Source: Ciona savignyi
Taxonomy: Eukaryota; Chordata; Ascidiacea; Phlebobranchia; Cionidae
DNA: 64,000 bases
Assembly (NCBI GenBank): GCA_000149265.1
Contig: CH003364.1
Span: forward strand, 985,388 to 1,049,387
Direction: 5' to 3'
Numbering within the stretch: position 1 is the first letter of the stretch; each line of letters starts with the position of its first letter. The position numbers and the translations under genes are program-made. Positions 43,845-57,000 of the stretch are shown here, piece after piece. The notes under the pieces were generated by a model. That model did no database searches, was not told the DNA's origin, and was given only the letters and a program-made list of their open reading frames with translations.

Positions 43845-45861
43845 CTAAAATATACAAACCTGGTCTTGACAAAGCTTTTCAATGTATTCCTTCTGAACCG
43901 GCTTGTATTGGCTTAACATTCGGTTTGCTTCTGCTAGAGAGAACCATTTTCGCATTCGTCCGATCCCCTTTGCATCATCGTAGTCTTCTTTAAGCTGTTC
44001 CACAATCAACACGTACACATATGTTCTCGTATTTCGGTCGTTATTCTGGTAAAAAAAGAAGCATACTGGTTATAATGTGTACAGGTTTAACCAGAAGTGA
44101 TTTGATAACAATGTCTTGTGAAAGAACTTACTTAAAACATACGATTTTTCATTGTTAACAGCCTTAAATGTAGGTGTTCGTAAAATATTATTTTGTAAGA
44201 TCAAAAAGGTGTTTTGTAGGATCAATTTTTGTCTTCTTTGAAGTAACTACATCAGACACATTTGCAAAACCAATTCATTGATTTTTAGTAGGGGATAATA
44301 ACACCAGTGTTTGACAAGTAAATCCAAAAAATCAATTTTGAGTGTCATCAATTTTATTATGCCATTAAAGGCCGTAATGTTTATTACTGGTAAACACACA
44401 TTTGTTGTTAAGCCTATCATGATCAATAGTTATTCAGTTACAAATTTTTAAAAATTGTCATTTTCATTGTTCGTTACCTCAAAAACGTCAATTAACCTTC
44501 CGAGTTGACCAACCACTCCAGCCTAGAATGATAACAAATAAAAATTAATATGCAAAATTGCAATAAGAATAAAATAGTATTTAAATCTTTCCCACAGAAT
44601 TAGTTTCTAGCATGTTTTAGTGCAACACACCCATATACATATTAGCATGTATCAGTTGAACACACCTATATACATTCTGGTACTTAACATATATTTACAT
44701 ATACCCGAAGGTAGTGTGACGAATGTATGCGTATAATCTATATTTATACCACCGGTATTTAGGCTACGTTCCGTAATTAAACCTCTTACACTACTGGTGA
44801 AATCTACACCTATAAACATTGTAAGTATAATACCTAACTAAATATTAGTTTCATACTGTTTCAGTTTGAAAAATAACAACACTTTTTAGCACTTTTTTAA
44901 AAAACAACAACACTTTTTTAGCTTTTATTTCCAGGTTAATAGTTAAACATTTATATAGATACAGAAACCTATCAGAGTATATATTAAACTGCTCAGTAGG
45001 TAAGAGCACTTGTAGACAACTTGAAACTGCATTGAAAATCTGCTGTTGGCTAGTTGGTTGGGTCATTGTGCAAGGCATTCATTCCATGTTGCCTTAATTG
45101 TCTAATTTAATGGGTTGAATTAAAAATAATAGCACCTTCTCAATTATGAGCTGCAATAGTTTTAGTAACTTGATGGTGGGAGGTAACATGTCGAACTTCC
45201 CCTGCATTCTTATTCCATTTATGGGGATAGAATATATAGTGTATTCATGTTTATCCCAGTTACTGGGAAAACGCAAGGGGCGTAAACATACGAGCAATCC
45301 TCAGATTACCTAGCTTCCACTGTCGAGGTACTGGAGCTTTTACAGTGTGTTGTGTATGACAATAATATCCCTTTTCTAAACATGACTTAACCTCTAGAAA
45401 ACTTACAAAGTAGAGTTATCGAATACTATCAACATACCTCTTCATGTACTTCTCGCACAGCTGTGGTAGCTGGGTCTTCTCCAGGCTCCAACCCTCCTCC
45501 CGGAACAATCCAAATATCATGAAATCTGCTGCTGGAAACGAGCAGAATCTGCAAAAGAGTTTAAAAAGTTTTTCGCAAGGGGAAGTTAGACGGGCAATCG
45601 TTAACTTACCTCTGGAATAAGAAATTTATTATGGTAATTAGCTCTAGTATATATGCTTTTTAAGTGAGTGAAACCGCATGGTAAAAATATCTAAAAAAAT
45701 ATCCGAGAGCAAATGATATTTAAAAAAACAAAACAATGTAAGTTAATTTATAACGTTTTGCTTACCTCAGCTTCACATTCAGATCTAAAGCATAAGCATG
45801 CAGCCCTCTGTCTGTACCCAGCATCATCATATGTTCGGATCTGGTTGATTTTAATCTTCAT
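43845..45861 (-). CDS. Diphosphoinositol-polyphosphate phosphohydrolase, NUDT3/4/10/11 type
   Basis: A cytosolic NUDIX hydrolase that removes the beta-phosphate of inositol pyrophosphates and also acts on dinucleoside polyphosphates. Exons: 45861-45766, 45548-45438, 44522-44478 and 44045-43845, all phase 0, giving 150 residues (family 164-180). It starts MKIKINQIRTYDDAGYRQRA and continues ACLCFRSE like human NUDT3. The NUDIX box GX5EX7REUXEEXGU is complete, with G50, E56, R64, E65, E68, E69 and G71. RTYVYVLIVEQLKEDY, IGRMRKWFSLAEA and HKPVQ-like YKPVQKEYIEKL follow. I end it by reading through the last exon to TAG (CQDQVCIF), which has an AATAAA after it. CAG|GTTTGT in that exon is also a good donor. 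Which vertebrate paralogue it equals cannot be said. Confidence 0.9.
45040..45235 (+). mobile_element. tRNA-derived SINE, decayed, head to head with the next copy
   Basis: GGGTCATTGTGCAAGGCATT, GAGCTGCAATAGTTTTAGTA and TTCCATTTATGGGGATAGA are diverged SINE body pieces. It lies in the intron between NUDIX exons 2 and 3. Confidence 0.65.
45238..45365 (-). mobile_element. tRNA-derived SINE, tail-side part
   Basis: TATTCATGTTTATCCCAGTT, GCGTAAACATACGAGCAATC and CACTGTCGAGGTACTGGAGC match the inverted 3' half. It meets the previous copy tail to tail. Confidence 0.78.
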
Positions 45862-46819
45862 GTCTCGTGAGACAGTGCTCAAATTTTTCAGAAAACTTTC
45901 TTCTATATTTCAAATTAGCATTTATTAACCTGCAATAATAATCTTAGTTGCTTGTAACTTTGGTGAAGTCCTTCTGACACCTAACTGTGTGGAACAGTTG
46001 ATTAAAATATCATAGGTGATATGCTCTCTTTATTTGTCTTGTAGTTGTATAAGCGCTACGCGTGCGGTCGGCTCACATTACAAGATACCCTACATTGCTT
46101 ACAGTAACGCCGCAAAACACAACCATAACTACCATACCGCGATATCTGATACAAAATGATATCTATTTCTTCGCTACATGTCGATTTATTGCTGTGCGTG
46201 ATTTTTAGAACCCGTACCTTCTTTTTTCGTGCACAACAAGTTAATCAAGGTCGGCGACATTTCCTGCATATTTCGTACGCCTGTTTGCTTCGTCCAAACA
46301 ACACTGACAATCCATGGATATAGCGAGACTGCTTGATGGTCAGTAATTTGAATAACAAGAACGAAGAAGGCACAACTTCCCAATTCAGTACGGCATGCCG
46401 GTAATGCGTGATCGAATCATGGACCGCAAGCAGAGCTCGACGGTGATACAACGAATGTCTGCCCTTCTAATCTATTTATCTATTTAGTCTCAATAGGAGT
46501 ATTATGTAAAACAAACAAGAATGAACCCCGCGAGCGCGCGTTCTCAAATTTGTTAACACACACCATACGCAAAAGTTAAAACGTATGAAAACTTAAAAAC
46601 GTACAAATCTATTTTTCGGCTTCTGTAAACTAATAAACGTCCAGTAACCAATCTTTTTGGTGAATCATCATCACCATCTGTACAAAACAACCCAGACAAA
46701 TAAAAACACCATAAATTAGTCTTAAAACGATTACCTTGCAAAAATCGTGACGTATATATGCAAAGCTTTTATTTGTTGTTACCAATATTGCGTAAGTGCT
46801 AAGTAATTGATTTTAATTG

Positions 46820-47065
46820 AAAGGAGGCGTTATCATACGAGCAATCGTCAGATAACCTCGCGCCCACCGTCAAGTTATCGGAGCTATTGCAGTGTTTTGT
46901 GATTGATTAAGACGTCCCGTTCCTATAAATTAAATAAACTCATTATTTCACTTGGTTCAGACACTTTCCGTTCAGTGTCTTGCCCAAGGAAACAGCCAAC
47001 TATCCCAGTCTCGGAACTGCAACATTTCGGCTAAAACGCGACGCACTAACCAAGCTCGCTATTCG
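46820..47065 (-). mobile_element. tRNA-derived SINE
   Basis: GAGGCGTTATCATACGAGCA, CTCGCGCCCACCGTCAAGTT, CACTTGGTTCAGACACTTTC, and a head with GGAACTGCAACATTTCGGCT. Confidence 0.82.
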
Positions 47066-47084
47066 TTTGGATTGAGAATAGCTT

Positions 47085-47365
47085 GGTTATTTACTATTTC
47101 GCCTTTCGGCCGAAGGGTTGTAGTCATAACTAGTCGATTGTGTCGTAAGGCACGTAAGCGGACATTGCCTAAACACAATGGGCGCTGCCAAAATTAAAGA
47201 AACGTACCAATCATACACAACACATTGCAATAACCCCGATAACTCGACTGTGGGCGCGAGGTGATCTGACGATTGCCCGTGTGATACCGTCCCCTTTTAT
47301 CTCGGGTGTTATCGCCCCTTTTCCATTCACGGGCATAAACGTTATCCTATCATTCCTATGTATAT
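47085..47365 (+). mobile_element. tRNA-derived SINE, opposite strand to its neighbour
   Basis: The head with CGCCTTTCGGCCGAAGGGTT, CTAGTCGATTGTGTCGTAAG, GGACATTGCCTAAACACAAT and GTGGGCGCGAGGTGATCTGA. The end duplicates ATCGCCCCTTTTCCATTCAC. Confidence 0.84.
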
Positions 47366-48019
47366 AATAAGGACTTTGGCTGTTGTACTGTAAACTTACT
47401 AAATTTACGTAACCGGTTTTAATATGCCTTTCTTAATTTATTTTAAATATTTTCTTATCAGGAAACCGCACCAACTTAAAATGTAAAACATGAAACTAAA
47501 AAAATAAATATATGAAAAATATGGGCGTTTTGAAGAATCATATGAATTGCTACAATATAAAGGTAGAAAAAGGTAAGAACGGCGAGCAAGAAACTTAATC
47601 TTTCAACTGATTTAAAAGGTCGTACAAGACTTACACAGGTCAAAGGGCAAATACAAGAAGGCGAAAATAGCAAACTATAAAATTTGGTATCGAAACATTT
47701 TTGCAATTAGAGTGGTTTAGCAACGGCTTTTTAACATTTTTTTACCTAAAGCATTTTGTGCAGCATTCTTGAGTACTCTCCATATTTTAAACTTTTTTTG
47801 TTTTTACCGTTTAGTATTGCCTGATGTCAAGGGCATACAGATTATGCATTAGTAGGAAAAAAACACCAAAAAGTGTAAACTTTAACCGTAGAAACCTTTG
47901 TCGTTTAGTACTCCTATTTAAGCCTAACAAAAATGGGAAAAAATAAATTAAAATTTATTATAAAAGAAAAATTATTAAAAGCGCAAACATCAACGGAAAT
48001 CGCTGCAAATATCAATAAA

Positions 48020-51000
48020 CTAATCCATCGCATCGCCAGAACACGGTAGCGAAAACCATTTCTTTTTTCCATTTTTTGAGAGAAGTCTAAGTGAGAGAAT
48101 TTCTTTCTCTTTTATCATCCAACCAACATCCTCTCTCTTATAATCACTGTCGTCATCAGATTGTGGATTTCGACCTAGAAAATACATAAAAAATGTAGGC
48201 AAATATTTTTTACAGTAAAACAGGATTGACAGTTTAATGAAAAAATGTAGGTATAGGGGCAACACTAAAATGAGGAAGAAGAGGGAAGGAGGGAAACTGC
48301 TTACTAAAATTACAGAAACTAATTTTAACCCTATCCTAAACACTAATCTTAACACCAGAACCAACCTAAACTCCAACACCAAGTTTAAAAGTACGTGTAA
48401 TGCCCTAATTTTTCTTTTAAGTGTGCAGTTTCCCTTCTTCCCCAATTCCCTCTTTCCCTACTTATAGTTTTCCCCTAGATATAGCAATAAAACCCAATAT
48501 CAACTATATTGCAATACAACCCAATATTAACTAATAATTTGCTTTTTCGTAGTTCAGTAACCTTTTGTTCCAGTTTTGGGGTCATTGGGTACGTCAGTGC
48601 GTTGGAGCAGTTTCGAGACCCACATGCCGCGTTTCATTGATTTGCAGAAGGGCAGGGTTCGGCGAACATCGCGACAAAGCTGGAAGTTATCGGAGCAAGC
48701 CACATCCAGTATGTGCTCCAAGTCCCGTTGCAACTGCATGGCCCCTTGGACACTTTGAAAAGAATTTGGAGGTTATACAGCAAACCCATAAAGTTGAAGG
48801 GTTTAGGGTACAAACATTTTTCCGACAGATTAGTCTGGTGGTTAAGTGCGTCACCTCTCAGCCGAAGGGTTTGGGGTACGAAACTGGTCATTAGCTAGTC
48901 AGCTGTGTCCTTGGGCAAGGCACCTAACGGACATTGCCTGAACCCAGCGGATTAATGGGTTCTACCAAATTGAAGGAATGTGTAAATCATACATAACACA
49001 CTGCAAAAGCTTCGGTAATCTGACGATTGCCTGTGTATTAACCCCCTTGATTTTCCCATTCACGGGGATAAACATGAATATCCTATCTTATTCTATCCTA
49101 CTAAGCCTAAAATTGCACCCTAATGTGATATAAACTAAAATGACTTTGTTTAGTAATCTTTAATCTTTATGACCTTGCAACCGGACATGCAAGTAATGAT
49201 GCAGAAAAAAAAGAATGAAATGTGGATTCTACTGAGTCAAGAGGAACCCATAATTATAGCCATAATAACTTACATTCATTAGCATCTTTGGCAAATAAAA
49301 AAAGTTTACTTCTATTTATCAGTTGGCCAACTCCACAAGTTACTCAATAAAAAAGTACAGTTTCTCTGATATCAGGAATGTTTTTTTTATAAAATTAAAG
49401 GTCAAGGCAAACTATGGGCATGTCAGTTAGGGTTTCTGGAAGTTTCAACCTGATTCGATAACGCTCGATCCAATGACCTAACCAGACATGGCTATCACCA
49501 GCATTACGCAAAAAAGAAAAAACAAAGTAAATTTAAATGTGATCACTCTTCAGAATTAAAGAAAAAACATAATAAGTTCAAACTAAATATTATTGTTACA
49601 ACTAGTTAGCTGTGGGTAATTTTACCCAACTACCTTAAAACAGTGTTATCTAAACGCACAGCAATGGTAAACAGACCATAACAATATATAAAGGTGATTT
49701 TAGTTAATTTTTGTACAGTAAATATGTGTTGAAAAAATATACTCTTACTAGGTATATATGCTCGGAAAACTATTGCTGTGGAGAACTATTGCTGCATAAT
49801 TGACAAGTAGAAAAGATAAAAATCAACAAGTATATAAGTAATTATTGGATAAGATGGAATATGTAGGTTTATACTTGGCAGCGCAGAAACACCAGCATTT
49901 ACTAGAACACCAGGTTTTTTAAATACGTTTCCACCGTTGGTTACGAAAGCTATTTCAAGTTTTCAGGTAATTATTGTTTGCAACCCAGTAAGGGCTTGTT
50001 CGTTGCTAAAAAATATCACCACCAAGAGCCTGTTTTGACTTACAATATTCCAACATAATACTACTGGGGTATATCATCTAGGATCCAGGAATTTACACCA
50101 CAAAAAAGCAAGCTTAAAGCTTAAAGGAAACGTTAAAGTTACCCCTTAAAAAGCAAGCTTAAAGCTTAAAGAAAACATTAAAGTTACCCCTAAAAAAGCA
50201 AGCGTAAAGCTTAAAGTGAATGGTAAATTATTCCTTAAAACTTTATCTCTCAAAAAATTAAGCTTTAAGGGAACAATAATACCTATCACTACCCACCTGA
50301 AAATGATTTTCTTCTGGAAGATGTGCTGCAGGATTGCATCCACCAGCGCGGACACGATGGGAGGAACTGATGCGAGTTGAGACCGAGGGTCTAACACCGA
50401 CACCGCCGTGCAAACTGGGGCCACCAGGCTCTCCACACACTGCTCCATATACGGGCTGGCGCTGCTATGATCTGTATGCAAGGGTGTTTTTGGTGAAAAA
50501 AATTTTAAAACTGGTGAAACAGTACAAAAAGTGGAAGATTTCCGGTTCAAAACTCGCCAAGGCCACTATCCGGGTGGAAAATTTATGGGATTATCGCTTC
50601 AACTTTGCATAATCAAATATATCCAATTACATTTCTTATTCCTCACTCTGTCAGCCAAATGTATTGTTTACTAAACAGTATCGATTACATATTGAAAGGT
50701 ATTTTAAACCTTTTTTAAAAATTTCTTTTATAATGAGCATGGCTTAATCAAACTGGGGTGTTTGTTTTTCATTGATTGTTTGATTATAGCCAGTATAAAA
50801 TTAGTCTGTTACTTTACAATTGTCCTAACGCTGTATTTTCTAGAGTTTCTTTTGTGAGTTACTAGATTACTTAGTTTTGTTTATGCTACAGCACCAAGTC
50901 CAGTATTAACTTTGTTTAAACTTTAATGAAGTTAAATTCAGGGTTTGTATATCAATGCATTAAACCTGAACTTTGTTATTTAATGCTAAAAGCGCATTTG

Positions 51001-54000
51001 TTTTTTCTAACCCTTTTCTACAGGGTGCATTCGGGGCAACACTAAAAGGAGGGAAAAAGGAAGACGGGAAAAAAGGGAAACCGGACACTAAATTTACGAA
51101 AAATAATTTAAACCCTGCCCTAAACACAAATCTCAATCCCAGAACTAACCATAAATCCAACCCCTATGTTTAAAACTAGCTCTAATATGATAATCTTCAT
51201 TTTAGTGTGCAGTTTCCCTCCTTCCTTTTTTCCGCTTTCCCTCTTTTTAGTTTTTCGCTGCATTCGCGGACAAGCGTAAACACATGCCCACACTTACACC
51301 GACGGATGATGGGTTCATGCTCGTTCAAGAGAAAGGCGTGATTTTTTATGCAAATTAAACAAAGCCTAATCACAAAACAGCCATCCACATACCGGTCAGG
51401 TTTTTCTGCCTCCACAGCTTGCTGGGTGGGAAGTTTGCCGTGACCAACTTCTGAGCGAGGTGAGCTGACTTTTTGAGGTAAGCCCTCATGCAATCTCCAC
51501 TTAAGGTCTGCAGAGGTTTGGAAATAAATAATTAAGGGGTTAAATAGTTTAGTTTCGTTTATTTTTTTGCTCCTTACATTAAATAAGAATGGCATAATTT
51601 ATTAAAGTCAAGGAGACAGGATAAAACTGCAAAACTACAGAAGTTAAAACATGTCAGTGTACACAGTACAATGGAAAAGAAAATTGGTAGGCCTAAGATA
51701 AATGGGTATTAAACGGCTCGCTACAGTAACAAATGCTGCATTGGATAGGATATTCATGTTTATCCCCGTAAATGGGAAAACCAAGGGGGTTAACACATAG
51801 GCAATCGTCAGATCACCATCACCCCATGCCCACCGTCGGGTTACCGGAGCTATTGCAGTGTGTTGTATATGATGGATATGTTCCTTCCAATTTGGTAGAA
51901 CCCATTAATCCACTGGGTTCAGCAATGTCCGTAAAGTGCCTTGCCCAAGGACACAACCAACTAGCTAGCGACCAGTTTCGCACCTGCAACGTTTCGATTG
52001 AAAGGCGACGCACTTAACCTTTAGACCAACCGGCCGGACGATTGGTATTAAAGAGCTACCTACAGTAGCAATAAAATAAATATGAGCCGTATGCAGCTCT
52101 GGAGTTACAGGCCAACCCCTAGTTTAGGGCACTTCACACAGAAGTTACAGAATTTATACAGAAGTAGACAAGCATTTAAACACTTGCCTTTTTACACATA
52201 AAAACATACGCAATTGAGCACTTAAACACCTGCATATTGGTTATGATGTCATCAATGTTTTTCAAATGACCAGTAGCAAAGTGAAGTGTCGCCGGACTGT
52301 CCATTCGCCGACTTTCGACGAAGTTGTGACACTTTTCCACCAGCGGGAGGCAGTGCAGAGCGACCACAGTCAGCTGGCTCAAGTCACCCAAGGAAACCTG
52401 ATACAAGGAAGTGTTAATCATGCAGAACTGGTGTGGGTAATGGGTGCCCTAACTGTGGTTTTGTAAGCAAGTTTGATTTATGAAGATACCAGGTAGTGTG
52501 ACAGAATGATTTTAGTGACTGAGTGGAGTCACGGCGGCAAAATGTTTGGTAGAATGAGTAAAGTCGTGGCGTCAAAAGATGGGATGAAAACAACAAAGTA
52601 ATAGAAATATGGTTTAGACTGAGGGGTCTCAATGACACGATTGCTGATTTTCATGCAGTGTTTTGTGAGAAGACATTCTGTCCAAATGCGAGATAAAAAT
52701 GATAAAGTAACAGATTTTATGTTCAAGTCTAATTATAGCGATCTTACGAACAAATGAACTCCACACATTCTCATTACCTGTGGTAGAATGGGATATTTAT
52801 ATTTATCCCTATAAATGAGAAATCACATGAATTTACAGATATTCTGGCAATAACGTAGAGAGCGTTAATACATGGGTAATCGACAGATTACTTTGCACCC
52901 ACCATCGGGTTACTGAAGCTATTGCAGTGTGTTGTGTATGATTGAGACGTTCCTTTAATCTTTGTAGAACCTGCTAAATTTAGTGGGTTCGGGCAATGTC
53001 TGTAAGTGCTTTGCCCAAGGACACAACTGATCACCTTGCTTTCCCACTAACCCAGAAATCTATTGAAAAATCTCCATTCATTTACATGCATAGATTTACA
53101 TCTATTGAAAAATCTTCGGGTTACTAGAGATATTGCAGTATTTTGGGTATGGTTGAGACGTCTCTTTCTTTGTAGGACCCGTTAAATTTAGTGCATTCAG
53201 GCAAAGTCTGAGTGCAAGGACACAGCAGACCTAGCTTTGCCACTCAAACAAAAACCATCGAACAATCTCCATCGTCTTACCTGCATTAATGGACGAAGGG
53301 ACCATGACGATAGAAAAAGATGTATCTTCCCGTGGCACCATCTGTGGAGTGTGTCAAGCGTCGCTTCCAACCGTGGCAGTGCGTTCTGCGCCACATACTC
53401 ATTCTCTCTGAATCTAGTACATAGAAGAGGAATCAGACAATTCTACTTTTCAGAAAATAATCTATTATGATTATGATATTGTTAGCATTAGGATGTAATG
53501 TACATGTACCGTGTGGAGTTTTGAATTTTTAACATGTTTGCAACTAACAATGTGAATAGATAAAAATTCATGTTTTTCGGGTTATCAAATAGTTTAAAAC
53601 ACAAATCATCAATGTCAAAATAACAACTTAAACAGTGCAGTACAATTAAAACGAAGCAAGAGAAAAAAAGGAAGCTTGTGATTAGAACCGTTTAAAGCAC
53701 AATAGCAAATAAATTAGGCCATAAAAATGATGCTAAATATATCAGCATTACAAAGAAGCAATAAAACAGTGCAAACATTAGATTAATCTTTGATATCAAA
53801 TTTTGCTATTTAACCGGATGCCAAATTTACAACCAACATTTATTACCTCATAAAGCAAGCTGTAAGATCTATAAAATGGGTGTTATCCGATGCGCTGTGG
53901 TATCAAATGGGTTTTATAGACGCTAAGCACACATTACCTGTCCATGATGTACATGAGAGGGTGGATTGTTTTCACAAACGTCCAACCGGTTTTAGTGAGT

Positions 54001-54094
54001 GCCTGTTGAGTCCCTTCCACTGGAATGGAGCCGCACTTATCCATTCCACCGACTGCAAGTGCCTGGCACGTGTAGCTATCCCAATCAGCCAGCG
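48020..54094 (-). CDS. CCDC142: CCDC142 exons 9-15: conserved C-terminal region
   Basis: Residues about 703-1066. Alpha-helical segments ADWDSYTCQALAVGGMDKCG, TKTGWTFVKTIHPLMYIMDR, ALPRLEATLDTLHRW, LTVVALHCLPLVEKCHNFVE and MRAYLKKSAHLAQKLV precede the signature FPPSKLW to FSVQGAMQL. The last exon adds an acidic then basic tail (SDDDSDYKRED, SKNGKKKWFSLP). The helical repeats and Cys-rich pieces suggest a folded scaffold rather than an enzyme. No catalytic motif is visible. Confidence 0.82.
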
Positions 54095-57000
54095 CTGGAA
54101 AAATGCAGACGTTTTTATGAACTGAAAATTGCACACTGTTGACGAAGTATTTGCGCTCTGATGAAATGTAATATATTTTCAGTGTAGGACGCAGTTTACC
54201 AACTATAATAAATTGACCAAAAAAACTTAAATTAAAATTCGATATTTTGGATTAAGACTTTTTTTTAGATTAAACATGGACTATAGAGGCAATCGGTGTT
54301 TTAGTATAAATACAATATTGCATTTTACATTTCATCCTACATTTCATTGCATCCTTGTGTTACAGTTTGTATTGCGTTGTAAGACAAAAGTCAATAATTA
54401 AAAATAATGGTTGTGGATTAAGAACACTGTGACCTGCCGTAGCAAGTACTTAACTAGTTTGGCTTATTGTTTTTTTGTTTTTTTCTCGAAAAATAGTTGT
54501 TTCTATCTCTTTGTTCTTTTTAGCTGTGTATATGTTGCAAAAAATTAAAATTTGAGAAATGTCTCTGAATGTTAGACTTATCCGTTGCTTTAAAATCACA
54601 ATTCCAGACAGTTAAGAGCAATTGAAACACATCACGAAAGCAGGAAAGGTACTTGAGCTGATTGAATACTTTCTACATTCATTTCTAGCACTGTACGTGG
54701 ATGTCATATCCTTTATCCTCACCATACGCCCACATTCAGACTGCTCAGACATGCAGTTCAGAGAACTAACATTCTGAGGAAATGACTTAAATGTCATGAT
54801 TTGGAAACTTAAATCAAACATAATAACCATAACAACAGGCATGCTTTATTATTAGTATATTTTTGCAACTCTGACAAAACAGATTTATGCCTGTAATACT
54901 GTGTATGATATTATCGGATTGTCTCTTCTCTAGTATGTTTTATATGCATATTTTCAGTCTGGTGGTTAAGTGCAGTAGTTTGGTGGTTAAGTGCAGTAGT
55001 CTGATGGTTAAGTGCATCGCTTTTCAGTCAAGGGTTGAAGGTTCGAAACTGGTTGCGAGCTAGTCGGTTAAAATGTCCTTGGGCAAGGCATCTAATGATC
55101 ATTGACAAAGGCAGGGGATTATTGGGTTCTACCAAATAGAAGAAACATGTGAATCATACACAACATACTTTAATAGCTCTGGTAACCCGACGGTGGGTGC
55201 GAGGTGATCTGACGATTACCCATGTGTTAACCCCTTGGTTTTCCCATTTACCGGGGAAAAAATAAATAACCTATTCTATTCTACCCCCTCCGTTTTTTTA
55301 CATAAAACAAATTTTTTCACATAAAACAATATAGACTAAAGAAGTATTAAAATGATTCAAAATGGTCAACTTAGTGTATCTGATGAAATAGATCAGATTA
55401 ACTACTGATGTTTGCTTACGGTTTTGCAAATATGAACATAATGGTGTAAATACTTGCAGTGTACATCTCACTATACGACAGTTCATGTGTTATGGTACAC
55501 TTGCCTTAAGTAGTCTCATAGTAATTTTAAGCTTAATTTTGGTTCGTATTTGAATGTATTTTCAAGGCAAGGTTAAGGTTTACACCCCTTTCATATAGAA
55601 CTTTACACCATTGTTGGTATATTTATGCACATATGTACTTAGAAAACTTTTTGGGGCATTTTGGTAGAAAAAAAGATCTACCTTTTTTAATGATGGACAA
55701 CTGAAGAGACTTTTGAGCATTTTTCACCACATCTTCGCCTAGAAGATCCAGGATTGGGAGATTGTTAAGGAGCGACTCTAGCTGGAGAGTCAACATCCCG
55801 GAGCTGAATCGTTGCCGGAGATACCCAGCGTCAAAGCTTAGGAGCTCCGAAGAAGGTCCGGAGACGAGAGAAGAGAATTTTTCGACTTGTCGCTGGAAGA
55901 CAGTAGCCGGACCCTCGGAGACTATGGTTGTGATGTAGAGCTTGGAGAAGCTCCGCATCGCATCCTGGTCCCAGGAGTCCCGCCAGAGCACCGTCTTCTT
56001 CATCCTCATAGAAGAGGGAGTCCCACTTCTCTGGCTGAAGAAAGAAGAGGAGGCAACGCTGCTCACTTCATCATCTGAGCTTAATGCATGCGGCAAGTCG
56101 TCCGGATAAACCTGGGAACAAAGAGTAACAAACTGTGTTTAACAGAACAAATAAAAAATAATAGGTTAATTGTTAATTCCACACAAACCAATGGGACTTT
56201 GTATACCCTTTGATTGTGGTTGTTTCGGGAGTATATAGGGCAGATTCGTAAGATAGTCTGAGCAAAAACATAGAGCCCATATATATTTTTTTTCATATTG
56301 ACACATTTCGTAATTAAAAAAGTAATTAAAAATAACTCGAACAAAAGTAGAGAGATAAGAAATGTCTATTAAAAAAAATTATTTAAATTGAGACTATGTC
56401 CCGCTTATTATTTAAAATTGGAAGTATGCCCCACTTATTACTGCACATAACCACTTGCTTGTTATGTATGTCCCAGGGCAGGGGTTGGCAACTTATTGCA
56501 CTTAAAGAGCCATTTTAAACGATATTTCACAAAATAGAATCACTGAGCAGCAAAACCAATAATATTTCCGCAGTAAAAGAAAGTGTGTGAAATATAGACA
56601 TGAGTGTTTTGTTTGTTTCACTTTTGCATGGATATTTAACTTATTTAGCAGTAGCTACAGTAGCAATAAAATTAATAAGAGCCACATCAGAAGAACGAAA
56701 GAGCCACAGTTTGCCGACCCCTGCCCTAGCTCTAGGCACTTAGAATTAATTAAACTTGTTCAGGATTAAGGGCTTAAACCAGTACTTTAAAGCAATGCCC
56801 ATAGCATAATTTGCCTTGTTAATGCCATCAAAAGCACCTAATTTCAAATAAATAATAAATAGCTAGGCAAAATAAAGAAAATAATTCCAAACCATTTTCT
56901 ATTTGATTGAACTTAAATCTGAAAAATATATTCTTTATCTTATCCACAAATAAAAGTATAGAGTCACCTGTGAGAAGCTGGTTGGTCTCGGACTTTTGCT

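Larger units (their letters stand above)
45862..48019. other. Intergenic region between CCDC142 and the NUDIX gene
   Basis: Expected to hold the NUDIX promoter and the CCDC142 3' UTR. The only structure seen is a pair of inverted SINEs (46820-47065 and 47085-47365). No other gene recognised. Confidence 0.6.
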
